From Verrucomicrobiota bacterium (lineage in GTDB: Bacteria > Verrucomicrobiota > Verrucomicrobiia > Opitutales > Opitutaceae), in the NCBI GenBank assembly GCA_023391285.1, contig JAEWBF010000065.1, positions 1 through 29,528 on the forward strand: a DNA stretch of 29,528 nucleotides, given 5' to 3'. Positions 1 through 7,942 of this stretch are shown here, piece after piece; the stretch's first letter is position 1; each line of letters begins with the position of its first letter. The translations under genes were made by a program, and so were the position numbers. The notes under the pieces are model-generated. The model did not search any database and was not told where the DNA came from. It was given only the letters and a program-made list of their open reading frames with translations.

Positions 1-87
1 CGGGGCCACCCGACCCCGCCGCTCCTACGCCCGCCCCCCGCCCTCCTTCCGCTTCCGCTCCACGCTCGCTTTCGCTCCTCCTCCTCC

Positions 88-1536
88 GTGCGCCGCCCGT
101 CCAATCCGCTTCGCGACACCGTCATCCCTCTCGCGCTGCTCGCCGGCGACACCGCCGTCACGTTCGCCGGCCTCCTCCTCGGCTGGCTCCTCCGCTACGA
201 ATCTCCGCTCGGCCGCATCGGTATCGACGTTCCGGATGCAACCCTCGGGACTTACCTTCCGCTCCTCCTCGTCGGCGTCGCCCTCCTCATCGCCGCCTTT
301 GCCCAATTCGGCCTCTACGACTCCCGCCTGCTCCTTCGCCGCTACCAAAGCCTCAACGCCATCCTCAAAGGCGCCGCCTTCTGGCTCGCCGCCTACCTCG
401 GCATCTCGCTGGTTCTCAAATTCGACCCACCCATCTCCCGCCTCTTCGCTCTCCTCGCCTTCACCTGCGTCGTCGTCCTCCTCCACCTCTGGCGCACCTT
501 CGCCTACGCCGTCCTCACCCGCACGCCCCTCCTCTCCCGCCTCCGCCGCCGCACCGTCATCCTCGGCTGGGACGAACAAACCCGGCTCCTCGCCGCCGAA
601 CTCCACCCCAACTCCTCCCATCCGCTTTCGCTCGCCCGCATCCTCCTCCTGCCCCTCGACCCGCCGGACTCGTGTAACCTATTAGGTTACACGACTCCAC
701 CCCCGGTCGAACGTCTCCGCACCCTCGACGAACTCGAAAACACCCTCCTGCGCCTCGCGCCCGACGTCCTCATCGCCACTCGTCTCGATCTCCCCCGCGC
801 CGACCTCCAACGCATCGTCGATCTCTGCGAACGCCACTACATCGAGTGGAAAATCGTCCCCGGGGCCTTCGACATTTTTCTCAGCGGCCTTCGGCTTCAA
901 ACCATCGGACGCGTTCCCATTCTCGGCGTCGAATCCCTCGCCATCGACCGCCTCTTCTCCCGCGCCCTCAAACGCACCATCGACCTCATCGGCGCCCTCC
1001 TCGGCCTCGTTCTCTCCGCTCCCGTCATCCTCGTCGCCGCCGCGTTCATCAAACGCGAATCACCTCACGCCTCCGCTCTCTTCCGCCAAACCCGCATCGG
1101 CGCCGGCCATCGCAGCTTCACGCTCTACAAGCTCCGCAGCATGCGCCCCGACGCCGCCGCATCCGACTCCGCCCACCAATCCACCGCCGCGCACGATCCG
1201 CGCCTCCTCCGCATCGGTCGCTTCCTCCGCCGCTGGAACATCGACGAACTCCCCCAATTCTGGAACGTCCTCCGCGGCGACATGAGTCTCGTCGGTCCGC
1301 GCCCCGAACGCCCCTACCACGTTGACCAACTCGCCCGCGAAATCCCGCACTACCTTCCGCGCCATCTCGTCAAACCCGGCATGACCGGCTGGGCCCAAGT
1401 CCACGGTCTCCGCGGCGACACCGACCTCGCCGCCCGCGTCCAGCACGACATCTACTACATCGAAAACTGGAGCATCTGGCTCGACCTCCAAATCCTCCTC
1501 CTCACCTTCCCCCGCTGGCGCGACTCCGGCGCATGA
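88..1536 (+). CDS. Polyprenyl-phosphate sugar-1-phosphate transferase (exopolysaccharide/O-antigen initiating enzyme)
   Basis: This inner-membrane enzyme is predicted to transfer a sugar-1-phosphate from a UDP-sugar to undecaprenyl phosphate, the first step of a lipid-linked glycan. The 482-residue protein has the two-part layout of the family. The N-terminal half has hydrophobic segments at about residues 10-30, 50-70 and 95-135, followed by a Rossmann-like region (VILGWDEQ near 157). The C-terminal Bac_transf domain (about 292-482) begins KRTIDLIGALLG and contains FRQTRIG, YKLRSM, the IDELPQFWNVLRGDMSLVGPRP block and KPGMTGWAQV. The frame is open to the window edge, but the upstream codons are a Pro/Arg/Ser-rich run unlike the family, so the GTG at 88 is preferred. 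The stop overlaps the next start. The substrate sugar cannot be read from the sequence. A palindrome interrupts the linker at residues 195-203. Confidence 0.9.
   Translation: MRRPSNPLRDTVIPLALLAGDTAVTFAGLLLGWLLRYESPLGRIGIDVPDATLGTYLPLLLVGVALLIAAFAQFGLYDSRLLLRRYQSLNAILKGAAFWLAAYLGISLVLKFDPPISRLFALLAFTCVVVLLHLWRTFAYAVLTRTPLLSRLRRRTVILGWDEQTRLLAAELHPNSSHPLSLARILLLPLDPPDSCNLLGYTTPPPVERLRTLDELENTLLRLAPDVLIATRLDLPRADLQRIVDLCERHYIEWKIVPGAFDIFLSGLRLQTIGRVPILGVESLAIDRLFSRALKRTIDLIGALLGLVLSAPVILVAAAFIKRESPHASALFRQTRIGAGHRSFTLYKLRSMRPDAAASDSAHQSTAAHDPRLLRIGRFLRRWNIDELPQFWNVLRGDMSLVGPRPERPYHVDQLAREIPHYLPRHLVKPGMTGWAQVHGLRGDTDLAARVQHDIYYIENWSIWLDLQILLLTFPRWRDSGA
670..694. repeat. 25-nt perfect palindrome inside the sugar-transferase gene
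   Basis: Two 12-nt arms flank a single central T. The left arm reads TCGTGTAACCTA and the right arm is its exact reverse complement. It lies in frame in the sugar-transferase gene and encodes residues 195-203 (SCNLLGYTT), using adjacent CTA and TTA leucine codons in a gene where leucine is otherwise almost always CTC or CTG. Its AT content is far above that of the flanks. It sits in the linker between the N-terminal and catalytic domains. A palindromic repeat that inserted in frame, or a protein-binding site, would both fit. Confidence 0.75.
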
Positions 1537-3017
1537 CGGGACCACGTCTCTCCTTCCTTCCTCTCTGCGGCGCCGCGTTGTTCGTCTTCGCCACCCGCCT
1601 TTGGCTCATTCGCACTTGGGGCTCGCCGCTTCCTTTCTGGGACCAGTGGGACGCCGAAGCGCTCTCGCTTTTTCTGCCGTGGCTTCGCGGCGATTTCGAC
1701 TGGCGCGAACTCCTCCGGCCTCACAACGAACACCGCATCGCTCTCACCCGCTTGCTCGATCTCTCCCTGCTCGAACTCCGCGGATTCTGGGACGTCTGGG
1801 CCCAGCAAATTCTCAACGCAATTCTCCACGCCGCCACCGCCGCCGCGGTCGCTCAATCTCTCCTTCCTCCGCTCGGGCCGCGCTCGCGCATCGCGCTGAT
1901 CGGCCCGGTCGCCTTCCTGTTCGCATTACCCGCCGGGTGGCAAAACGCACTCTGGGGCAGCCAGTCGCAAGCTGCGCTCTGCAACCTGCTCTCCGTCCTC
2001 GCGATCACCGGAGCCGCCGTCGCCGTGCCGTTCTCGTTGCGCTGGTCGATCGGCGCCGCCGCAGGCTTCCTCGTTCTTTTCTCCAACGGAGGCGGCCTGC
2101 TCGGCTCCTTCGTCGCCTTCGGTGTTGCCATGGCACGGATGCGGAACAGCAACCGCCGCCGTCTTCACTTTGGCGGGCTCTCTATCCTCGGCGCCTCCGT
2201 CGCACTCGGCGTTCTCCTGCGCGCCGACGCGCCTCATCATGCGCCGCTGCACGCCGCCACGGTTGAACAATTCCTCACGCTCGCCTCGCGCTGTCTATCC
2301 TGGCCGTTCGTCGATCGCGGTTGGCTCTGCCTTCTGATTCAGGCCCCGCTTCTCGCCTTGCTCTACACGCGCCTGCGTCGTCGAACCCGCCTCGACGCCG
2401 CCGACCGCTGCGCACTCGCCTTCGGCGCTCTCGGCCTCCTGCACGCCCTTGCCATCGCGTATAGCCGCGGCGCGGGACTCTGGTCGATCGGCCCGCTCTC
2501 CCGTTATCAAGACTCGTTCCTCCCCAGTTTCGCCGCGCAAATCTACGCGCTGCTCCAGCTCACCGCTGGCGCCAATCGACCAGCCCGCCTGCTCGCCCTC
2601 GGATGGGGCGCCCTTGCTGCCGCCGGCTTGATCGCCCTCACCGAAACCAACCTCACCACCCACCTCCCGCACAAACGCCTGCTCGACCATGTCGGCACCG
2701 AGGCCGTTCGCGAGTATCTCGCTGCCGGCAATCCCCACCTTCTTTCCAACCCCTTCGCCGCTCGCGCGCTGCATCCATCCCACCCGGAATCCGTGCGACA
2801 ATCGCTCGACGAACCTCTCCTCCGCCAAATCCTTCCTCCCGATCTGCTCGCCCCACCCGGCACTCCCCGCCAGCCCTCACCTTGGCTCATCGAGCACGGC
2901 GCTCTCTTAACCTTCCTGAGCTCCGTGTTCCTACTTTTCACACTCTTCTCCTCCGCTCGGCGCGAAGTCGCTCAATCATCCGGCCAGATCACCGCGCGAA
3001 CGCTCTCTGGCAGCTGA
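1533..3017 (+). CDS. Polytopic membrane protein, possible GT-C type glycosyltransferase
   Basis: This is a 494-residue inner-membrane protein with about ten hydrophobic segments and a final one near 455-475. The first periplasmic loop carries acidic residues in FWDQWDAE (D37, D40, E42) followed by RPHNEHRI (about 62-69). An acidic first loop of this kind is typical of GT-C enzymes that use polyprenyl-phosphate sugars. No family could be assigned with certainty. The ATG overlaps the stop of the sugar-transferase gene (ATGA), so the two are probably translated together, and a role in the same glycan pathway is inferred. The last 46 nt overlap the 3' end of the convergent HAD phosphatase gene. 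An EpsG-like or polymerase-like role is an alternative. Confidence 0.7.
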   Translation: MTGPRLSFLPLCGAALFVFATRLWLIRTWGSPLPFWDQWDAEALSLFLPWLRGDFDWRELLRPHNEHRIALTRLLDLSLLELRGFWDVWAQQILNAILHAATAAAVAQSLLPPLGPRSRIALIGPVAFLFALPAGWQNALWGSQSQAALCNLLSVLAITGAAVAVPFSLRWSIGAAAGFLVLFSNGGGLLGSFVAFGVAMARMRNSNRRRLHFGGLSILGASVALGVLLRADAPHHAPLHAATVEQFLTLASRCLSWPFVDRGWLCLLIQAPLLALLYTRLRRRTRLDAADRCALAFGALGLLHALAIAYSRGAGLWSIGPLSRYQDSFLPSFAAQIYALLQLTAGANRPARLLALGWGALAAAGLIALTETNLTTHLPHKRLLDHVGTEAVREYLAAGNPHLLSNPFAARALHPSHPESVRQSLDEPLLRQILPPDLLAPPGTPRQPSPWLIEHGALLTFLSSVFLLFTLFSSARREVAQSSGQITARTLSGS

Positions 3018-3619
3018 AACGTCCTGCTTCGCCCCGCTGCGCTCACGAGCACGCGATCGCTCACCAGGTTCAACAACGGCAGATCCTCGAGATCATCCGT
3101 ATACGCGCGGCTGCCCGCCCACTCCACCGCGCGGTTCGCGAAACGCTCCCGCACGGCCCCCGCCTTCTCTTCACCGCGCGTCTCCAAACCACGAATACGT
3201 CCTCCGCAGACGCCGGAATCGTATTCGAGCCGCGTGCACACCACCTCCCCCACACCCAGCTCTTCCGCGACCGGCCTCGCCAAAAACTCAAACGCCCCCG
3301 TTGCCAGCACCGGCGAAAAGCCCTGCGCCTGCATTTCTGCGATCTCCCGCCGCGCCGCCCGCCGGATTTGCGCGCGCAGCCGCGCCTCGAACACCCGCCG
3401 GCCCACTTCCTCCACTTCCGCCTGCGACTTTCCATGCAGCGGCCGCAACGCCGCATCTCGCAACGCCCGCGCGCTCAGAACGCCGCCCTTGCGCAGCGCC
3501 AGTCGCGCCAACAATCCCGGCGCCGCGCCCGGCCACTCACCCACCGCCCACCAAAAATACTCCTGCCACGAGTTCCCCCGCAGCACCGTCCCATCCATGT
3601 CAAAGATCGCGAGGCGCAT
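2972..3619 (-). CDS. HAD-superfamily phosphatase (HAD-IB, SerB-like)
   Basis: This is a cytoplasmic 215-residue hydrolase of the haloacid dehalogenase fold, predicted to remove phosphate from a small phosphorylated metabolite. All four HAD motifs are visible: DMDGT at 7-11 (nucleophile D7, acid/base D9), the motif II threonine in ATGA near 107, a lysine near 152, and TDDLEDLPLL at 174-183 with metal-binding aspartates. A helical cap (about 15-85) lies between motifs I and II, as in the HAD-IB/phosphoserine phosphatase group. The start overlaps the end of the upstream phosphoribosyltransferase gene by 20 nt, so the two form an operon. The 3' end overlaps the convergent membrane protein gene. 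The substrate is unknown; the partner suggests a nucleotide or phosphoribosyl compound, which is inference only. Confidence 0.85.
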   Translation of the reverse strand: MRLAIFDMDGTVLRGNSWQEYFWWAVGEWPGAAPGLLARLALRKGGVLSARALRDAALRPLHGKSQAEVEEVGRRVFEARLRAQIRRAARREIAEMQAQGFSPVLATGAFEFLARPVAEELGVGEVVCTRLEYDSGVCGGRIRGLETRGEEKAGAVRERFANRAVEWAGSRAYTDDLEDLPLLNLVSDRVLVSAAGRSRTFQLPESVRAVIWPDD

Positions 3620-4232
3620 ACTTCGGTCGCAACTCCTCCGCCCGTCGCTCCGCCTCCGCCCGTTCGTCGCTGTCCGACGACCACGGCATCCGCGAATTCT
3701 TCTCCAGCACGAAAAAATCCACCGCTGCCCGCCCCTCCGCCGTCGTCGCCGCCAGCACCGCCACCTTCACCTCCGCCGCTCCGCCTTCTCGTTTCACCAA
3801 CTCCCGCGCCACCGCAATCGTCCGCCCCGTGTCGGCCGCATCGTCCAACAACAACACCCGCTTTCCCGCCAACTCCACTCCCTGCGCCAGCACCGCCCGT
3901 CGACGCGTGTGCCGATGCACCCCCGACCACTCCTCCAACCGCCGCAATCCATCCCGCAACCACACCGGCGTCCTCGCCACCAGCGGCGCGACTTTCTGCT
4001 TCAACCCGCTGCCGCCGCGGCTCACCCACATCGGCACACTCTCCACGCCGAGTTCCCGCCCCACGTCATGCGCCAGCAACCGCGCCCCGGTTTCGATATA
4101 AACCATCACCTCCGGGCGAAACCCACTCGCCCGCACCCGCTGCGCCAACTCGCCCGCGAGTTCCCGCAACTCCTCCAGCCGCACCACGGGCACCACCGTC
4201 CGCCTGGACTGAGCTGAACCGACATTAGCCAT
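3600..4232 (-). CDS. Type I phosphoribosyltransferase-domain protein
   Basis: This 210-residue cytoplasmic protein carries the PRPP-binding signature VLLLDDAADTGRTI at about 126-139, followed by a variable hydrophobic strand, as in purine and xanthine phosphoribosyltransferases. An earlier YIETGARLLA segment (about 45-54) matches the strand and loop that hold pyrophosphate in this fold. The frame remains open upstream to 4808, but that part is antisense to the divergent glycosyltransferase gene. The ATG at 4232 lies just before the conserved region and is the best start. It is the first gene of a two-gene unit with the HAD phosphatase. The base or other acceptor used cannot be deduced, and the second Asp of the signature is followed by Ala-Ala-Asp rather than the commoner short-chain pattern. 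Confidence 0.8.
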   Translation of the reverse strand: MANVGSAQSRRTVVPVVRLEELRELAGELAQRVRASGFRPEVMVYIETGARLLAHDVGRELGVESVPMWVSRGGSGLKQKVAPLVARTPVWLRDGLRRLEEWSGVHRHTRRRAVLAQGVELAGKRVLLLDDAADTGRTIAVARELVKREGGAAEVKVAVLAATTAEGRAAVDFFVLEKNSRMPWSSDSDERAEAERRAEELRPKYAPRDL

Positions 4233-4373
4233 CGCCCGCAACACGTGCCACGTCTCGCACCTTCTGTCACCCGCCAACTCTGCGCCTGTTACGCTCCCTG
4301 CGGTTAAACCAAAATGTCCCGCCTTCGCCTCGACACCTCGCACCGCGGCCGAGATTCTCCGCGCGTCCTCTGC

Positions 4374-5123
4374 ATGTCCGCCACGCCCACGCTGAGTGTC
4401 ATCCTTGTCTGCAAAAACCCCGGCCCGCGCCTCCCCACCGCGCTCGCCAGCATCTGGGCTCAGCGTCGCGTCGCCCCCGATATCGTCATCATCGATGGCG
4501 CCTCGACCGATGGCAGCTTGAAATGGCTTCAACAACACCGCGCCCGGTTCGCCACGCTTCTCTCCGAACCCGACACCGGCATCTACGAAGCGATGAATAA
4601 AGGTGTCGCAGCCGCCCGCGGCGAGTGGATCCTCTTCCTCGGCGCCGACGATCGTCTCGTCGGCGACATGGTTCTCGCCGAAGCCCTCGAAACCCTCGCC
4701 TCCACCTCCGCCGGCGTCGTCACCGGCGAAGCCGCCTTCGACGACGGCCGCATCTACAAACTCGCGCAACACGTCCGCCCCCTCGCCCGCAACTTCGTTC
4801 ACCACCAAGCCACGTTCTACCGCCGCGCCCTCTTCAACGAAAACGGAGTATTCGACACCTCACTACGCGTGATGGGCGACTACGACTTCAACCTCCGCCT
4901 CTGGAAAAACCGCGTCCGCTTCAAACCCATCCCGCTCCGCGTCGCGGCGTGCGGCATCGCCGGCACCAGCGACGGCGGCGACTGGCGCGTCTACCGCGAA
5001 GAAATCGCCGTCCGCCACCGCTACGCCCCCGCCTGGCGCTGTTGGTTCTGGGACGTCCTCTCCGTCGTCCGCTTCCTCCGCAAACAACTCATCCGCCTCA
5101 AACGCCGCATCGCCACGCGGTAG
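4374..5123 (+). CDS. Family 2 glycosyltransferase (GT-A fold)
   Basis: This 249-residue cytoplasmic enzyme should transfer a sugar from a nucleotide donor to a growing surface glycan. The GT2 pattern is clear: SVILVCKN at 8-14, IIDGASTDGS at 39-48, SEPDTGIYEAMNKG near 64-77, and the metal-binding LGADDRL at 89-95. A late HHQATFY and MGDYDFNLRLW match the acceptor-side motifs of this subgroup. An upstream in-frame ATG at 4314 exists, but the 20 extra residues are Arg/Ser-rich with no match to the family, so 4374 is chosen. The gene is divergent from the phosphoribosyltransferase gene. Its stop codon lies inside a dispersed hairpin element. Confidence 0.87.
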   Translation: MSATPTLSVILVCKNPGPRLPTALASIWAQRRVAPDIVIIDGASTDGSLKWLQQHRARFATLLSEPDTGIYEAMNKGVAAARGEWILFLGADDRLVGDMVLAEALETLASTSAGVVTGEAAFDDGRIYKLAQHVRPLARNFVHHQATFYRRALFNENGVFDTSLRVMGDYDFNLRLWKNRVRFKPIPLRVAACGIAGTSDGGDWRVYREEIAVRHRYAPAWRCWFWDVLSVVRFLRKQLIRLKRRIATR

Positions 5124-5147
5124 GGCGAGGCGTCCCCGCCGAGCCGC
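5119..5147. repeat. Dispersed GC-rich hairpin element, copy A
   Basis: The 29-nt stretch beginning GGTAGGGCGAGG and ending CCGAGCCGC is repeated at 23158-23186 with only two differences. The differences fall at paired positions of a small stem: here GGCG-TCCC-CGCC, there GCCG-TCCC-CGGC. The TAG at 5121-5123 is the stop codon of the upstream glycosyltransferase, so the element forms the end of that gene and the junction with the convergent gene ending at 5158. Confidence 0.7.
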
Positions 5148-5157
5148 GCTCGCGACG

Positions 5158-6243
5158 TCACCGCCCCATCCGCCGCAACACTCCCAACACCCGCCCCGAC
5201 CATCGCCCCAGTCCCCACCTTCCGGATACAAATTTATTCCCCACCCGCAGCCAGTCGCTCCCAAACACCACGCGCAACGGCAGCCCTCGCCAGAAACTTC
5301 GATCGAATCTCGCCGCCCGATCCGGGAACCCAAATCCCGGCCTCCGCGCCGCGATTTCCTGCCGCGCCGCGTCCAACGCCCGCCAATACGCCCCATAAAG
5401 CGCATTCCTCAGCCGCCACGGCATTACCCCATAATCGAGCTGCCCCGACTGCCACCACCATGTCCCGCAGATCGGCCGAAACCGCGCAAAATGGAAAACC
5501 ACCAGCGGCTTCCCCTCCACGTGAACCTCCGCTGGAGGCGCGGAGCCCCCACCGCGCCTTTCTTCCCCAACTTCCCACTTCACTCCCACCCAATTCCAAG
5601 GCGCCGCATTCACCTCGGCATCTTCCAACACCAGCAGCGCGCCCCCCAACGTCTCCGGCCACGCATCCAGATATTTCTGATCCGCATACCTCCCCTCCTC
5701 CAACCGATCATAACACCACGCCAGACATTCCTTCCGCCACTCATCCAGACATCTCAGCCCCACCTCATCCCGACGAAAACTCAACACGCCCACGTTGAAC
5801 ACCCCGTGCTTCTCGTAGTGCTTTAACCACGACGGAAAGCGATGCCGCGTCACCAGCACGCTCGCACCCGCCTCATCCATCGCGTCAAAAATCACACCCG
5901 GATCCCCAAAGAAAAACAGATCCGCATCCAGATACGTCACCCGTTCGATCTCCGGCCGCTTCTTTAACAACCACCGCGGCCAGCACGGCGACAGCGTGAA
6001 ATAATACTCCGCCTTCGTCCGATTCTCCTTCGCCGCCTTCAACTCCTCATCCCCGGCCTCGACTTCCTCCAGCCTCACCAGCCGCAGCCAAGTCCCTCCC
6101 CCCTCCCGCAACACCTCCGCCGTAAACTCATCCAACGCCAACACCCACAACACCGAATCCCGATCCTGTCCCGCCAGCGACCGCCACATCGCCAACCCCT
6201 GAATCAGAAACCCCCGATCGAAATACGTGCAGTAATGATTCAC
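5158..6243 (-). CDS. Glycosyltransferase with DxD motif (GT8-like fold)
   Basis: This 361-residue cytoplasmic protein resembles a family of surface-glycan glycosyltransferases that start with a CTYFDRGFL-type strand. The metal/nucleotide-sugar motif is YLDADLFFFGDP (D106, D108). KENRTKAEYYFT (about 72-83) and a later KHGVFNVGVLSFRRDE and GRYADQKYLDAWPE are shared by this group. There is no signal peptide or membrane segment. The reading frame extends upstream to 6306, but the GTG at 6243 overlaps the stop of the preceding methyltransferase gene (GTGA) and places the conserved first strand at the N terminus, so it is chosen. It is the last gene of the five-gene coupled operon. Donor and acceptor are unknown. 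Confidence 0.8.
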   Translation of the reverse strand: MNHYCTYFDRGFLIQGLAMWRSLAGQDRDSVLWVLALDEFTAEVLREGGGTWLRLVRLEEVEAGDEELKAAKENRTKAEYYFTLSPCWPRWLLKKRPEIERVTYLDADLFFFGDPGVIFDAMDEAGASVLVTRHRFPSWLKHYEKHGVFNVGVLSFRRDEVGLRCLDEWRKECLAWCYDRLEEGRYADQKYLDAWPETLGGALLVLEDAEVNAAPWNWVGVKWEVGEERRGGGSAPPAEVHVEGKPLVVFHFARFRPICGTWWWQSGQLDYGVMPWRLRNALYGAYWRALDAARQEIAARRPGFGFPDRAARFDRSFWRGLPLRVVFGSDWLRVGNKFVSGRWGLGRWSGRVLGVLRRMGR

Positions 6244-7049
6244 CCGCGCGTCCTCCTCTTCAGCAACAAACCGGTGGAAGCAAATCGCTGCAGTCCCACC
6301 TGCCACTCGGCCTCGGATGCAAACTCGCTCACCACATCATAGCAGCCGTCGAGTAGCGCCATGAACTTCCCCCGGTTGAAAAACCATACCGGATAGCTTG
6401 CCGCATAAATCTCCGGCGGCACGCGTTGCAGCGCGATCCGGTCCGGGCCCGAACTCTTAAGCGGAAGATTGTTGAGCAATATCCAGTCGAATCCCGTCGC
6501 CATCCACTGCTGCAACATGCCCGGCGGGTCTGGAAGATACTGAAGCGCACCCGACGATAGCAGCACACGATGGCGTCGCTCGCGCTCTGCAGCCTCAATA
6601 TCTTGAAAGAAGTGCAGCTCGTCCGTGGACACTTCCTTCGCCGCCCGCACAAACACCGGCTGCTCCACCACATCCCATTTCTCGAGTCCGAGCGCCTTCC
6701 ACCGGCTACGATGGCGCCAATACGTCGTGCCCAGCGCACCACCGAAATCCAGCACGTTGCCCATCGCTCCCGCTTCGCCAGCGAGCCTTTCAAAGGCTCG
6801 TAGCAGGCCCGGCTCCGCCACATAGGTCGCGAACGTCACTCCGTCCCGCTCGAACGCCGCGTGGCCGTCGCGGACTTCCTTCGTCGCCGCGAGCACCCGC
6901 TGCACGATCGACTCGTCATCATACCCACTCGCCGCCACCTGCGCCTCCGCCCACGTGCGGAAACTTCCCTCGAACCACCGCCACCCGAATAGACCCCGCA
7001 AGAACCACCACCACCGCGGCGGCAGCATTTTTTTCATCACCGCTTTCAT
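6240..7049 (-). CDS. Methyltransferase, TIGR04325 family
   Basis: This 269-residue predicted SAM-dependent methyltransferase is of the type found in O-antigen and capsule clusters. The glycine-rich SAM-binding motif is VLDFGGALGTTYW (about 99-111). WDVVEQPVFV, LLSSGALQYLPDP and the LLNNLPL segment are characteristic of the group. The aromatic N terminus (PPRWWWFLRGLFGWRWFEG) may contact the membrane. The ATG at 7049 overlaps the stop of the upstream glycosyltransferase gene (ATGA). An earlier in-frame ATG at 7211 would add 54 residues antisense to normal coding and is rejected; an internal ATG at 7037 is possible. It probably methylates a sugar of the glycan made by its neighbours, which is inference. 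Confidence 0.82.
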   Translation of the reverse strand: MKAVMKKMLPPRWWWFLRGLFGWRWFEGSFRTWAEAQVAASGYDDESIVQRVLAATKEVRDGHAAFERDGVTFATYVAEPGLLRAFERLAGEAGAMGNVLDFGGALGTTYWRHRSRWKALGLEKWDVVEQPVFVRAAKEVSTDELHFFQDIEAAERERRHRVLLSSGALQYLPDPPGMLQQWMATGFDWILLNNLPLKSSGPDRIALQRVPPEIYAASYPVWFFNRGKFMALLDGCYDVVSEFASEAEWQVGLQRFASTGLLLKRRTRG

Positions 7050-7942
7050 CCTAGTGCTCGACCGATCTTGAGCCACAACCGATGCACAATCCCACGCCAG
7101 CGCCCAGATGGAGTCGCCGCTGCCCAGAGCGCCCGACAATCCGGATGCTCCTGCGGCTCCGGCCAGACCTCCGGAATCCGGGGCACCGCGCGCAACTCCA
7201 GGTTCGCCCACTCGATCGCATCACCCGCCTGCGTGGCCTGCGCATCGAAGCCGATATGCTCCACCATACTCCACGGCGGCCGAACACACAGTCCCTCGTG
7301 TTGTAAATGATGATACAGCCAACGCACCGCCCAGATATTCTTTCTCAACTCCTCTCCTGCCATCCGCGGCAAATCCTCCCCATACGCTCCAGGCGCCGTT
7401 CCCGCCACTTCCGCTGCCTTCATTTTCTCGATCGCGGTCTCCTGCATCATCCCTCGCCAGCTCCGTGCCCACGCCCCCCACACCCAACATTCGGCTCTGC
7501 GATCGAAATAAGGCAGTCCTCCGACATCTCGCGGCGTCACGCGCGGATGCGTCCAGGCCGACACGCTCATAACGCGTTCATCCGCAGCATAGCGCCGCAA
7601 CGCCGCCAACACCCAGCCATACGTCCCCGGCGCGCACACCAGATCGTCCTCCCACACGACAAACGCCTCATACCTGTCCGCCACCTCACTCACGCCCGCC
7701 AGCACATTGCGACCCAGCCCGAGATTCACCTCCCGCTCCACCAGTCGCATTTCGCACCAATCAACCTCGCGCAGCCTCTGCCGCACTGCTTCGACCGATT
7801 CGCGATCGCTCGTCCGTCGCGGTCCGTCCGCAAACGCAATCACGAGCGGCACCTGCTCCCCGCGTAAGCACTCCAACACCCGCGCGAGGTGCGCTGGCCG
7901 GTTGAATGCGAAGAGCACCACCGGAATCTGTCCGTTGCTCAT
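7046..7942 (-). CDS. Glycosyltransferase, GT-A fold with EDD motif
   Basis: This 298-residue cytoplasmic protein has the start of a nucleotide-sugar glycosyltransferase: PVVLFAFNRPAHLARVLECL at 7-26, NLGLGRNVLAG at 73-83, and the metal-binding VVWEDDLVCAPG at 95-106. The E-D-D triad replaces the usual DxD, as in the GT13-like and related GT2 proteins of bacterial polysaccharide clusters. A middle stretch (RRAECWVWGAWARSW) is typical of this subgroup. It overlaps both neighbours by four bases (ATGA at each side), so it is a coupled internal gene of the operon. It probably adds one sugar residue of the repeat unit; the sugar is unknown. Confidence 0.82.
   Translation of the reverse strand: MSNGQIPVVLFAFNRPAHLARVLECLRGEQVPLVIAFADGPRRTSDRESVEAVRQRLREVDWCEMRLVEREVNLGLGRNVLAGVSEVADRYEAFVVWEDDLVCAPGTYGWVLAALRRYAADERVMSVSAWTHPRVTPRDVGGLPYFDRRAECWVWGAWARSWRGMMQETAIEKMKAAEVAGTAPGAYGEDLPRMAGEELRKNIWAVRWLYHHLQHEGLCVRPPWSMVEHIGFDAQATQAGDAIEWANLELRAVPRIPEVWPEPQEHPDCRALWAAATPSGRWRGIVHRLWLKIGRALG

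Noticed and set aside
2603..4228. 541-residue + strand frame rich in Arg, Pro and His
   Set aside because: Composition is that of GC-rich antisense reading; real genes on other frames cover the whole stretch.
3600..4808. 402-residue minus-strand frame, long form of the phosphoribosyltransferase
   Set aside because: Residues before position 193 are antisense to the GT2 gene and have no family similarity; the ATG at 4232 is the better start.
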